Positions 30,712 to 39,549 of a stretch of 64,000 bases of DNA are shown piece after piece. This stretch comes from CAVXNB01 sp963763085 (GTDB lineage: Bacteria > Actinomycetota > Acidimicrobiia > Acidimicrobiales > Bog-793). Position numbers and translations under genes: made by a program. Each line of letters opens with the position of its first letter. The stretch's first letter is position 1. Under the pieces are notes generated by a model. The model had not been told where the DNA came from. It worked only from the letters and a program-made list of their open reading frames with translations, and did no database searches. The stretch covers positions 1,178,001 through 1,242,000 of the forward strand of contig CAVXNB010000001.1 of the NCBI GenBank assembly GCA_963763085.1. Reading direction: 5' to 3'.

Positions 30712-31643
30712 GTCCTCGTCCCCTTCTCCTGACACAACACCCGATCTATCAGCCGCGTCTACTCCAGTGGGTCGGCGAGCCGCAAATGCCACTCCGTTCC
30801 TAGAAACGCCACGATGGTATCCCGCTGACTTCAAATAGCCGATGCCGTTCGTCCTGACTGCCGTAATGGAGTCGGGCTGTCGGCTCCTCGATGCGAACAC
30901 GCCGGGGAAGAACTCGTCGACGTCGTCCGGCCTGACCAACATGCGGAACTGGGCGCGGCGGCAGCAGGTCCCAGGCTGTCGGCGGCCTTCGGGTAGGCGA
31001 GCAGGTCAGGGCGCATATCGAGGAACTCTGACGAGTGCTGAAACCGATCTCTTAGCGAGTTTGATCCAAGGTGTCTACCGGCAGGTCGCCGGCCCCGGGT
31101 TGGTTCCGAAACCTCTTGTGCCTCGTCGGCCGTGGCGCTAGCGTGACGCTCGTCGGAGCTGTGCCCGCGAAGGTTGCAGTCACAGACAGAGAGAGGGCTG
31201 CAGTCAAAGGCACCGCCTGGGGTTGGGGGGGTGTTGGCCAAGACCACGATCGCTGGTGGGCGGCCCGGCCGGGCTTATCCCTGCATGACGCCCCGCTCTC
31301 TCGCGGTGTGGCGGCATCTTGGTGGGTACCCATCGAAAGCGTTCGCGAAATGCACCGCGATGGCTCCTCGGTGGGGTTCGATAAGGCGGCGGGTGGGCGA
31401 GCCGGTACGCCCTGTATGCCGGCGATCGCCTTCGACGGTCGGCTGTCGTCCGCACGTTGCAGCCGTCCACATAACCGCTGCGGCACGGTTGGTCGCCATG
31501 ACGGCCACCACTGGCGATTCGAATCGGAAGGCGTTGGGTAAACCCAGCGTCCAGAACACAAAAAAGGCAAGTAGAGGCAGAACCATGACACCGAGAAGAG
31601 AAGGAGCGGCAGGAGTATGACACCGAGAAGGGGAGGTAGCACC
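30712..31643. other. Long gap without an assignable gene
   Basis: Between the divergent ligM and sugar-transporter genes. On the minus strand a broken frame reads DMRPDLLAYPKAADSLGPAA near 30960-31020 and, one base out of register, FRMLVRPDDVDEFFPGVFA near 30890-30955. It looks protein-like but matches no family I recognise and has no clear start or stop. The right end holds a 14-base direct repeat and the ribosome site of the sugar-binding protein. Promoters for both flanking units must lie here, but none is convincing. Confidence 0.4.
31585..31630 (+). repeat. Direct repeat upstream of the sugar-binding protein start
   Basis: ATGACACCGAGAAG occurs at 31585-31598 and again at 31617-31630, both followed by purine-rich GGAG sequence. 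The duplication, with a 32-base period, places two alternative ATG-plus-ribosome-site units before the gene and makes the ATG at 31617 look like a decoy start. Confidence 0.6.
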
Positions 31644-33023
31644 ATGTTCCAGGCCTTGGCGTCCAAGAAGCGCAGGCTGATTTCGATAGCGACCCTGGCT
31701 GGGCTGTTGGCCCTTGTGGCCAGCCTGGTGCCAGCGAGTTTGTCGACCGCCAGCCCGCCGAAGCACATCGGGGGTTCCATAACGCTCTGGGCCGAGTGGA
31801 CGAGTACCGAACAGCAGGACTTCGAAGCTGTGCTGACGCCGTTCGAACACGATACGGGGGTCAACGTCATCTACAGCGGCAAGGGAAGCAACATGGACAC
31901 GGCGATCGACGCTGCGGTAGCCGGCGGAGCTCCCCCTGCAGTAGCTCTTGTGCCTGACCCCGGCACCCTGCTCGCCTTGGCTAAGAAGGGCGCGATCAAG
32001 CCGCTCGCCCACGTCATCGGGAGCGAGGCGTCCGACTACGGGTCGGCGTGGAACAAGCTTGTCACCTACAAGAACAAGCTCTACGGTGTCTGGTTCAAAG
32101 GCGCCAACAAGAACACGATCTGGTTCAACCCCGCCGAGTTCGCCATGGCGGGCCTAAAGTCGGCACCCAAGACATGGCAGCAGCTGCTGACCGACGCGGC
32201 CACTCTGAGGAGAGCGGGGGTCACGCCCTTCTCGCTCTGCACCAGTATCGGCTGGCCGGTCGCTGACCTGTGGCAGAACGTGTACCTGAAGACGGCGGGG
32301 GCGGCCAACTACGACAAGCTCGCCGCGCACAAGATCTCGTGGACGGGTCCGACCGTGACAAAGGCATTTGACACGCTCGCCGAGCTCGTCGGAAAGCCCG
32401 CATACCTTCTCGGCGGCACCAAGGGATCCCTCGCCAACAACTATCCCGAATGCGTGGACAAGGTATTCCCCAAGGCGGGATCAATGCCCCAGGCGGCGAT
32501 GGTGATCGAGGCTGACTTCGTCGTCAACGAGATCGTGGGTAACTCTGGCAACTACAGGCCTGGGAGGACAGGCAACGGCGGCAAGAAGTGCACCGCCAAC
32601 CCGGCCGCCACTCCGTGCTACGACTTCTTCCCCTTCCCCGCCCCGGCAGCCGACCAGAAGTACAACTCGGCAATCCAAGGTTCGGGGGATGTGGCGATGT
32701 TGTTTAAGTCCAGCAAGGCGGCTGAAGCTCTCGTCAAGTACCTAGGCAGTCCCGAGGCCGGAGAGATTTGGGCCCACCTAGGCGGCTTCTCGTCGCCCAA
32801 CAAGAAGGTCCCCCTGAGCAGTTACCCAGACTCGGTCACGAGGTCGGACGCGCGGGAGCTGCAGACGGCCAGGAGTTTCGTCTTCAGCTTGGACGACCTG
32901 CAGGGCAGTTGGGAGCCGAGCATGTGGCAGGACATGCTCAACTTCGTCAAGCAGCCGACCAAGAAGAACATCGCCGCTATCGAAAAGACCATGCAAGCCC
33001 AGGCCACGGCCGCAGGTAAGTAG
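31644..33023 (+). CDS. Sugar ABC transporter substrate-binding protein (AglE/alpha-glucoside type)
   Basis: About 459 residues, extracellular solute-binding protein family 1. An N-terminal signal peptide (RLISIATLAGLLALVASLVP, ending near STASPPK) lacks an obvious lipobox cysteine. IGGSITLWAEWTSTEQQDFE, VALVPDPGTLLALAKKGAIK, YGVWFKGANKNTIWFNP and GSGDVAMLFKSSKAAEALVK are typical of the AglE branch. ATG 31644 follows GGGGAGG at 31630-31636; the frame also opens at 31617. First gene of a four-gene importer, separated from the permeases by a strong hairpin, consistent with higher expression of the binding protein. Confidence 0.85.
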   Translation: MFQALASKKRRLISIATLAGLLALVASLVPASLSTASPPKHIGGSITLWAEWTSTEQQDFEAVLTPFEHDTGVNVIYSGKGSNMDTAIDAAVAGGAPPAVALVPDPGTLLALAKKGAIKPLAHVIGSEASDYGSAWNKLVTYKNKLYGVWFKGANKNTIWFNPAEFAMAGLKSAPKTWQQLLTDAATLRRAGVTPFSLCTSIGWPVADLWQNVYLKTAGAANYDKLAAHKISWTGPTVTKAFDTLAELVGKPAYLLGGTKGSLANNYPECVDKVFPKAGSMPQAAMVIEADFVVNEIVGNSGNYRPGRTGNGGKKCTANPAATPCYDFFPFPAPAADQKYNSAIQGSGDVAMLFKSSKAAEALVKYLGSPEAGEIWAHLGGFSSPNKKVPLSSYPDSVTRSDARELQTARSFVFSLDDLQGSWEPSMWQDMLNFVKQPTKKNIAAIEKTMQAQATAAGK

Positions 33024-33047
33024 GAAGCTGCGGCTCGAATGACAGAA

Positions 33048-33083
33048 CCAGGGCACGCCCGGCAACATACGGGCGTGCCCTGG
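33048..33083 (+). terminator. Perfect 14-bp hairpin between binding-protein and permease genes
   Basis: Arms CCAGGGCACGCCCG (33048-33061) and CGGGCGTGCCCTGG (33070-33083) pair perfectly around an 8-base loop. No T-run follows, and the operon continues 28 bases later. It is best read as an attenuating or 3'-end-protecting stem-loop lowering permease expression relative to the binding protein, as in malE-malF intervals, rather than a full terminator. Confidence 0.8.
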
Positions 33084-33111
33084 TCGGCCGCGAGACTGGG
33101 CGACTGGTGAG

Positions 33112-34524
33112 ATGGCGGTAGTCGCTGTTGGACAACAACAGGGTCCGTACCGACGCAGCGGCTCGCGGCCGGGGCGGCACCTAGCCTCACTCGCATTCTT
33201 GGTCCCGGGAGCGATCCTGCTCCTGGCGATCGTGATCTGGCCAGCTATCGCGACGATTCGGTACAGCTTCTACAACGGGACAGCAACCAAGGCGGTCGGG
33301 CTCTCCAACTACAAGTCCTTGTTCACTACCGCCGACACGCTGATTGCGTTCCGCAACAACGTCATTTGGGTACTCGTTTTCCCCTTTATCGTGACCGTAC
33401 TAGGCCTCGTCTTCGCGGTGCTGTCCGAGCACATTCGCTGGTCTACCGCCTTCAAGACCATCATCTTCTTGCCGATCGTCTTCAGTATCACGGCCTCGTC
33501 ACTCATTTACACGCAAATCTTTCAGTTAGATCCCCACGTCGGAGCCTTGAACGCCATCGCGGAGACGGTGGAGGACTGGTTCCACCCTCCTGGCGCGTAC
33601 CCGCTTGCGCCAGGCACGACGGCCGCGTCGCTCGCCACCAGCGGAGTCGTGGCTCGTCCGCACGGGACACTCGAGAGCAAGACAACTGTCAGCGCCGGGG
33701 GAACCGTGCGGATGGGCCTGACAGGCATCAGTGTTGACACGCTCACGGCCCTCGGGGCTCGTCCAGCCCGGGTGCCCACGCCGATGGCGGGGGCGGTCAC
33801 TGGTCTGGCGTGGCGAGACTTCTCCCTCTCGAACCCGACCAACGTCTCCGCCGTTTTTCCCGATGAGGACGGGCTTCCCGACCTGCGCCTTTCCTTGCTG
33901 CGCAGCGATGGCAGCACCGCTGCGACCACGACCACGGACGCCTTCGGCCAGTTTAGTTTCCCCAACGTCGGCGCCGGGACATTCCACGTCCAGATTGTGG
34001 CGTCGAATTTCCAACCTGGCTTCTCGGGCATCTTCTGGCTAGGACCGCAATCGCTGACTCCTACCAGCAATCTCAGCCAGACGGCGCAGGCGCTACTGAG
34101 CGCTCCGCTTATTGACGTCTCAATGATCTTGGCCTATTTGTGGATTTGGGCGGGCTTCACCATGGTCATAGTGGCGGCCGGTCTGGCGGCGCTCGACCGC
34201 GAGGCTCTCGAGGCGGCAAGCGTCGATGGCGCAACTGAGTGGCAGAAGTTACGGCGCGTCACTGTACCTATGCTGGCTCCGGTGCTGACCGTGGTGTTGG
34301 TAACGATGGTCATCAATGTGCTAAAGATCTTCGACATCGTCGTCAACCTGGGCGCCGATAATTCCCAGCCCGGCGGTCAAGCCAGCACCCTGGCCTCCGA
34401 CGTCTATTACCTAGGTTTCGGGGGAGGGGTCCATACGGGTCTGGCGAGCGCCGTCGCTGTCATCCTGTTCATACTCGTCATCCCTGCAATGCTGTTCAAT
34501 CTGAAGAGGATCAGCGCGAAGTGA
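33112..34524 (+). CDS. Sugar ABC permease (MalF/AglF type) with a large inserted domain
   Basis: 470 residues, well above the usual 290-330. Normal permease helices at the N-terminus (LASLAFLVPGAILLLAIVIW, FIVTVLGLVFAVLSEH, TIIFLPIVFSITASSLIYTQ) and the C-terminal half with the EAA loop (REALEAASVDGATEWQKLRR). Between them, at about residues 145-320, sits an extracytoplasmic insert with Thr/Gly/Ser-rich strands and DEDGLPDLRLSLLRSDG then TDAFGQFSFPNVGAGTFHV, resembling a carboxypeptidase-regulatory or SdrD B-like beta-sandwich. Intact frame. Confidence 0.83.
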   Translation: MAVVAVGQQQGPYRRSGSRPGRHLASLAFLVPGAILLLAIVIWPAIATIRYSFYNGTATKAVGLSNYKSLFTTADTLIAFRNNVIWVLVFPFIVTVLGLVFAVLSEHIRWSTAFKTIIFLPIVFSITASSLIYTQIFQLDPHVGALNAIAETVEDWFHPPGAYPLAPGTTAASLATSGVVARPHGTLESKTTVSAGGTVRMGLTGISVDTLTALGARPARVPTPMAGAVTGLAWRDFSLSNPTNVSAVFPDEDGLPDLRLSLLRSDGSTAATTTTDAFGQFSFPNVGAGTFHVQIVASNFQPGFSGIFWLGPQSLTPTSNLSQTAQALLSAPLIDVSMILAYLWIWAGFTMVIVAAGLAALDREALEAASVDGATEWQKLRRVTVPMLAPVLTVVLVTMVINVLKIFDIVVNLGADNSQPGGQASTLASDVYYLGFGGGVHTGLASAVAVILFILVIPAMLFNLKRISAK

Positions 34525-35498
34525 CGGCTACGACCCTCTCTTCGCAACCTGCGGCCGTCGAAGAGGCGCAACCCCCCCGACGAGCACATCCCTTTTTGAA
34601 GCGCCTCCGCCCCTCGCGCTTGGTCATCAACGTTGTCCTAGGCGCAATTGCATTGTTCTGGCTTGTACCCGCCGTGTCCATGCTGATCATCTCGTTCCGT
34701 ACGGCAGGTCTGTTCGAGACATCTGGGTGGTGGAAAGTGTTTACTACCCCCTCCCAGCTAACCCTCCAAAACTACAAACTGCTCTTCACCGGGGGGACCG
34801 CCACGAAGATAGGGGGAGGGGTCCCATCGGGACTGTCGCCTGGAAGCGTGCTCGATGCGCTCAGGACCTCCCTCGAGATCAGTGTGCCCGCCACGATCCT
34901 GGTCACCGCCATATCTAGCCTCACGGCCTATTCCCTTGTGTTCGGTAGATGGCGAGGACGCAACATGGTTTTCCTCGTCATCGTCGGCCTTATGGTGGTG
35001 CCGTTGCAGGTCGCGCTCATACCGGTTGCCTCGTTGTACAAAGACATGGGCACGTTCATGGGCTGGAATCCGTTCGGCACCATCGCCGGTGTAGTCATTT
35101 TCCACGTTGCGTTCGGGCTGCCCTTTGGCGTCTTCCTGATGCGGAATTTCTACCTTGGGATACCCACCGCTCTCATCGAGGCGGGCCGCATCGATGGTGC
35201 GGGCGAGTGGACTCTGTTCCGGCGAGTCGTGATCCCGCTCGGTATAGCGGCCGCGGCTTCGTTGGCCATTTTCCAGTTCATATGGGTCTGGAACGACCTT
35301 CTGGTCGCACTGGTCTTTCTCGGAGGTGACCCACACGTGCCGCTCACTCTGTTCCTCTATGACCAGGAAAGGGCCCTTTCCGCGAACTTCTGGATCATCG
35401 CTACGGGGTCGATGGTGTCCATCGTTGTACCCCTGATCGTCTTCCTAGCTTTCCAGCGCCATTTCGTCCGCGGCATGCTCGCCGGGGCGGTTAAATGA
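34521..35498 (+). CDS. Sugar ABC permease (MalG/AglG type)
   Basis: 325 residues, intact. Helices LVINVVLGAIALFWLVPAV, NMVFLVIVGLMVVPLQVAL and the EAA loop IPTALIEAGRIDGAGEWTLF mark the second permease of a carbohydrate-uptake-type transporter. GTG 34521 overlaps the previous stop (GTGA), so it is translationally coupled to the first permease. Confidence 0.9.
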   Translation: MTATTLSSQPAAVEEAQPPRRAHPFLKRLRPSRLVINVVLGAIALFWLVPAVSMLIISFRTAGLFETSGWWKVFTTPSQLTLQNYKLLFTGGTATKIGGGVPSGLSPGSVLDALRTSLEISVPATILVTAISSLTAYSLVFGRWRGRNMVFLVIVGLMVVPLQVALIPVASLYKDMGTFMGWNPFGTIAGVVIFHVAFGLPFGVFLMRNFYLGIPTALIEAGRIDGAGEWTLFRRVVIPLGIAAAASLAIFQFIWVWNDLLVALVFLGGDPHVPLTLFLYDQERALSANFWIIATGSMVSIVVPLIVFLAFQRHFVRGMLAGAVK

Positions 35499-35601
35499 TG
35501 GGTGCGATGAGATCAAGCTCATGGGAGATTGGCGGTACTCGACCGCAGGCAGCGTGCCTACCTCTCAGGCCGCTCAAGTTGAGTTCCCGAAAAGAAGAAC
35601 T

Positions 35602-36813
35602 ATGGCGCCAGTAAGCCTCGAAAAGGTGACCAAGATCTACCCGAACGGGTTCAAAGCCGTCGAGGAGCTGACCTTGGACGTCGGCGATGGTGAGTTCATG
35701 GTCCTCGTCGGGCCTTCAGGCTGCGGAAAGACGACTGCGCTGCGCATGGTCGCAGGTCTGGAGGAGATCAGTCAGGGAATTTTGCGCATCAGTGGACGAG
35801 TCGTGAACGACATTTCGCCGAAGGACCGCGACATTGCGATGATCTTTCAGAACTATGCCCTCTACCCGCACATGACGGTGGCCGAGAACATCGGCTTCGC
35901 CCTGAGTCTGAGAAAGGTGCCGAAGGCCAAGATCAAAGCGAAGGTCCGCGAGACGGCTGACCTATTAGGTCTTACTGAGTGGATAGACCGCAAGCCAGGG
36001 CAGCTCTCAGGTGGCCAGCGCCAGCGAGTGGCGATGGGCCGGGCGATAGTACGCGAGCCGAGCGTGTTCTTGATGGACGAGCCCTTGTCGAACCTCGACG
36101 CAAAGCTTCGTGTCCAGATGAGGGCCGAGGTCTCCCGTATTCAGCGGCGTGTCGGTGTGGCAACGCTCTATGTCACGCACGACCAGGTCGAGGCGATGAC
36201 TATGGGCGACCGCGTGGCGGTATTGAGCTCCGGGGTGCTTCAGCAGTGCGACAGGCCGCAGGCGCTCTACGACAATCCGAAGAACCTCTTCGTGGCGGGT
36301 TTCATGGGCTCACCTGCGATGAACCTTTTCGAGGCGGCGATCGGTGAAGGGGCAAACTCGGTGCTCGTCGGCAGTCAGACGATCGAACTGCCAGCGTCGG
36401 TCTTTGCCGCGAAGCCCGCGCTACGCCGATACGCAAACCGGCAGGTTGTTGTGGGGATCCGGCCCGAGGACCTCTCGATCCAAAGGAGTGACGACGACTT
36501 GGCGGCTTCAAACAGGCAGTCGACTGCGGGGCACTCGGGATCGACGGTTTTCGCAGGCGACGTCGACCTCGTAGAAGCACTCGGCTCCGAGCAACTCGTC
36601 CACTTCACGAGCGACGCCCGCCCGATCGAAGTTGGGGGGACTAAGGAAGATGCCGAGGGCCTGAGCGAAGGGTTGCTCGTCAGATCCGGCGAGGGCGTGG
36701 CCCGGGTGGATGCGCGGGCGCAACTGAGTGTGGGGGGAAGGGTGCGCTTCCACCTCAACCCGGAGCGGATCCACTTCTTCGACGTCACGACGAGCGAGGC
36801 CATCGCCAGCTGA
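35602..36813 (+). CDS. Sugar ABC transporter ATP-binding protein (UgpC/MsmK/AglK type)
   Basis: About 403 residues. Walker A LVGPSGCGKTT, signature QLSGGQRQRVAMGRAIVREP, Walker B VFLMDEPLSNLDAKLR and a C-terminal regulatory OB-like domain (VVVGIRPEDLSIQ, GRVRFHLNPERIHFFD). ATG 35602 begins the usual MAPVSLEKVTKIYPNG; the frame opens 27 codons earlier but that stretch is not family-like. Completes the importer; no glycoside hydrolase or regulator gene lies directly beside the four genes. Confidence 0.9.
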   Translation: MAPVSLEKVTKIYPNGFKAVEELTLDVGDGEFMVLVGPSGCGKTTALRMVAGLEEISQGILRISGRVVNDISPKDRDIAMIFQNYALYPHMTVAENIGFALSLRKVPKAKIKAKVRETADLLGLTEWIDRKPGQLSGGQRQRVAMGRAIVREPSVFLMDEPLSNLDAKLRVQMRAEVSRIQRRVGVATLYVTHDQVEAMTMGDRVAVLSSGVLQQCDRPQALYDNPKNLFVAGFMGSPAMNLFEAAIGEGANSVLVGSQTIELPASVFAAKPALRRYANRQVVVGIRPEDLSIQRSDDDLAASNRQSTAGHSGSTVFAGDVDLVEALGSEQLVHFTSDARPIEVGGTKEDAEGLSEGLLVRSGEGVARVDARAQLSVGGRVRFHLNPERIHFFDVTTSEAIAS

Positions 36814-36837
36814 ACGTCCGGAATGCCGGTTCAAGCC

Positions 36838-36993
36838 TCAGGCGCCGAGCGACTCGTTCTGCACCCGGCGCTGCACTTGATCGACACAGCGGTTCGCGGT
36901 TGCGACGACGTGGAAGGGGTCCGCCACTTGGTTGGCGTGTTCCAGATGCGGGTGCAGCCCGGAGCGGTACCCCTCGTGCAGATCGCAGGCCAC
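36838..36993 (-). pseudogene. Remnant of an ISL3-family transposase
   Basis: Reading the minus strand up to TGA 36838-36840 gives CDLHEGYRSGLHPHLEHANQ, VADPFHVVATANRCVDQVQR and RRVQNESLGA. This is the DDE-transposase core of ISL3-family elements, in which the aspartate of VADPFHVV is catalytic. Upstream of about 36993 the frame hits a TGA and similarity ends; no terminal repeats were found. It is a decayed fragment between the sugar-transporter operon and the rhodanese gene, so an insertion event happened at this boundary. The rest of the 36814-37133 gap shows nothing else. Confidence 0.75.
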
Positions 36994-37133
36994 GGTCCCT
37001 CAAGTTCTGATTCGGCAGCTCCGGGCGCATCGGCGCACGCATCACTGTTGCGAGGCACCACTGTTGCGAGGGAGTCTTCTTCGAGGATCCGACCCCAGTT
37101 GGAGGAAAATTCGATGACTTTAGCGAGGTATCG

Positions 37134-37541
37134 ATGAACCAGTCATCAGAGCTCGCGAACTCGAGGATCGATGAGCTGCTCGCAGACGTGCGAATGCATC
37201 TCGATCGCGTGCTGCCGGAAAACTTGGATGCTGAAGTTGTCGACGGTGCTGTCGTAGTCGATACACGACCGGCCCCCTTTCGTGTCGCTGAAGGCGAGCT
37301 TCCGGGCGCTCTGATTGTGGAACGCAATGTGTTGGAGTGGCGGTTCGACCCGACGAGCGCCGCCCGCCTGCCGCAAGCAACGTCGGACGATGTCCGAGTG
37401 ATCGTGGTCTGCAACGATGGCTACGCGTCGAGCCTGGCCGCCCGCTCGCTTCAGCTCCTCGGACTACACCGGGCCACCGACCTTGTCGGTGGCTATCGGG
37501 CCTGGAGAGCTCTCAATCCCCCGGGCGTTGTCGAGCGGTGA
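37134..37541 (+). CDS. Rhodanese-like domain protein
   Basis: 135 residues. VVDGAVVVDTRPAPFR, then GALIVERNVLEWRFDP, then the active-site loop VVCNDGYASSLAARSLQLLG and LVGGYRAWRAL follow the rhodanese fold; the cysteine of VCNDGYAS is the sulfur-accepting residue. Soluble, probably cytoplasmic sulfur transferase or a related sensor. Converges with the MFS gene, whose stop is four bases away. Confidence 0.85.
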   Translation: MNQSSELANSRIDELLADVRMHLDRVLPENLDAEVVDGAVVVDTRPAPFRVAEGELPGALIVERNVLEWRFDPTSAARLPQATSDDVRVIVVCNDGYASSLAARSLQLLGLHRATDLVGGYRAWRALNPPGVVER

Positions 37542-37545
37542 GCGG

Positions 37546-39549
37546 TCACTCGGCCGGAAACTGGCGCGTCTTTGGTGGTACCGCATTCTCGGCGAGCTCA
37601 TAGCGGTCTCGGCCAAGCGGACGCACGCGACCGGACTCGACGGCGGCACGGACCGCACGGCGGAGTCGGCCAGGCCCCCAGTACCGGCCGCCCGTGCGGT
37701 CGGCGAGCTCGTCGAAACTGAGCGGGCCCGATTGGCCGAGCACCTCCACGACTCGCTCGACCTCGTCGCGACGATAGGGATCGCTACGGGGAAACATTGA
37801 CGCCTGAGGGAAGGGGGCCCACGCCGCGCGCGGCAAGCGGGCACGCTCCGCCGGGGAAAGCGGAGGCCGACTCCAGTCGGGTGCGACCCTGGCGCGCCCG
37901 GTGGTCGATCGCCGACCGGGTGCTTGACCGGTCGTCTGTCCCGAGCTGCTCGTGACCGTTCCTTCCGGTGTGCCGTCCTCGGCGGCTGACACCGGCGAGG
38001 CAATTTCCTCGAGACTCTTCTGCTCAGCGTCGACGCCGAGGAAGATCTCGACGACGCCTGTACCGAACATCAAGGCTCCCCCGAGCAGGTAGCCGAAAGC
38101 CACATGCGATGCCTTGCCGCTGGCAATGAGGGTGCCGAACAGGACTGGGCCGATGATGCCTCCGAGGCCGGTGCCGATGGCGTAGAAGAACGCAATCGCC
38201 AGGGCTCGCGTCTCCATCGGGAAGATCTCGCTGACCGTGAGATACGCCGCGCTGGCCCCCGCCGAGGCGAAGAAGAAGATGACCACCAGCGCGATCGTCT
38301 GGGTAGTTGCCGTGAGAACCCCTGAGTTGAACAGGGCGGCAGTCACGCCCAGCATCAAACCAGAGAGGAGGTAGGTGCCGGCGATCATGGCGCGTCGGCC
38401 AAGGGTGTCGAACAGGCGGCCGAGAATGAGCGGCCCGGCGAAGTTCCCCAACGCGAAGGCCAGGAGATAGAGCCCAACGCTGGCGGCGTTCACCTTGTAG
38501 AAGGTGGTGAGAACGAGTGCGAACGTGAAGAAGACAGCGTTGTACAAGAACGCCTGGCCAACGAAGAGCGAAAGACCCAGAATCGAGCGACGTGGGTACT
38601 GCCCGAACACGACCCTGCCGACCTCGACGAAGCTGACTGGTCCCCGCTCGTGCACCTTGATGGTGTCCCCCGCCTCGGCGAGTGGCTGTCCCGTCTCCTG
38701 GGCGACCCTCCGCTCGATATCCGCGACGATCTCATCGGCTTGTTCCGGGCGCCCATGGGTGAAAAGCCACCTGGGGCTCTCCGGGACGAGCCGGCGCACT
38801 AGCAGGATGCCGACCCCGAGCACGGCACCGATGCCGAAGCAAAGCCTCCAGCCGAGGTCCGTCGCGATCAGGTTGGGGTCGAGCAGCACGAGCGTGGCCG
38901 CAGCTCCGGCCGCAGTGCCGAGCCAGTACGAGCCGTTCACGAGAAGGTCGACCGTGCCGCGCACCCTTGCGGGTATCAACTCGTCGATGGCGGAGTTGAT
39001 GGCCGAGTACTCCCCTCCGATACCCATACCAGTCAGGAACCTGAGGGCGAAGAACCACCACGCGTTGAACGAGGCGGCCGTCAATAGCGTGGAGATCAGG
39101 TAGAGCCCGAGCGTGACGAGGAAGAGCCGCTTTCTCCCGTAACGGTCCGTTAAATGACCAAAGAGCAACGCGCCGGCGCATGCGCCGGCGATGTAGATGC
39201 CGGCAGCGTCCCCGACTTGGGCCGTTGTGATCGAGATACCGCTGTGGCTCTTCGTGATCGTGCTGCCGATCGCTCCGACGATGGTGACTTCGAGCCCGTC
39301 GAGTATCCAGACGGTCCCGAGACCCACCAGGACGAGCCAATGCCACTTGGACCACGGAAGGCGGTCGAGGCGGGCCGGGACGTCTGTCTCGATGACGGCG
39401 CCGTCGTGGCGCTCATCTTGGGTGAGCTTGCTGCTGGCCAACTTCATCGTGCATGTTGCCGGCTGCCGAGCGACATCGACGTCCTCCTCGTCCAAGTCCA
39501 CCTGGTCGATCCGGATTACTCGACTGACCAGGGCGTTCCCTGCGGGCAC
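37546..39549 (-). CDS. MFS sugar-porter-type transporter with C-terminal winged-helix-like tail
   Basis: 667 residues. A 12-helix major facilitator core (about 45-515) carries FGHLTDRYGRKRLFLVTLGL, GMGIGGEYSAINSAIDELIP, PESPRW and LFDTLGRRAMI, all sugar-porter/SP-family signatures. A low-complexity linker rich in Thr/Ser/Pro/Arg (about 520-595) leads to YRRDEVERVVEVLGQSGPLS, FDELADRTGGRYWGPGRLRR and a short wing ending RDRYELAE, which looks like a DNA-binding-type winged helix. An internal ATG (about 37799) starts that tail, but it has no ribosome site and stays in frame. The N-terminal start is unsure: GTG 39549 is the longest form and ATG 39447 an alternative. The substrate is unknown. Confidence 0.78.
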   Translation of the reverse strand: MPAGNALVSRVIRIDQVDLDEEDVDVARQPATCTMKLASSKLTQDERHDGAVIETDVPARLDRLPWSKWHWLVLVGLGTVWILDGLEVTIVGAIGSTITKSHSGISITTAQVGDAAGIYIAGACAGALLFGHLTDRYGRKRLFLVTLGLYLISTLLTAASFNAWWFFALRFLTGMGIGGEYSAINSAIDELIPARVRGTVDLLVNGSYWLGTAAGAAATLVLLDPNLIATDLGWRLCFGIGAVLGVGILLVRRLVPESPRWLFTHGRPEQADEIVADIERRVAQETGQPLAEAGDTIKVHERGPVSFVEVGRVVFGQYPRRSILGLSLFVGQAFLYNAVFFTFALVLTTFYKVNAASVGLYLLAFALGNFAGPLILGRLFDTLGRRAMIAGTYLLSGLMLGVTAALFNSGVLTATTQTIALVVIFFFASAGASAAYLTVSEIFPMETRALAIAFFYAIGTGLGGIIGPVLFGTLIASGKASHVAFGYLLGGALMFGTGVVEIFLGVDAEQKSLEEIASPVSAAEDGTPEGTVTSSSGQTTGQAPGRRSTTGRARVAPDWSRPPLSPAERARLPRAAWAPFPQASMFPRSDPYRRDEVERVVEVLGQSGPLSFDELADRTGGRYWGPGRLRRAVRAAVESGRVRPLGRDRYELAENAVPPKTRQFPAE

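Noticed and set aside
31334..31347. CGAAAGCGTTCGCG, reminiscent of a LacI-family operator before the sugar importer
   Set aside because: Only partly symmetrical, about 300 bases from the gene, and no LacI regulator is nearby.
36814..37133. Plus-strand open frame at 36823-37137
   Set aside because: It is the antisense of the ISL3 transposase remnant and has no protein-like features.
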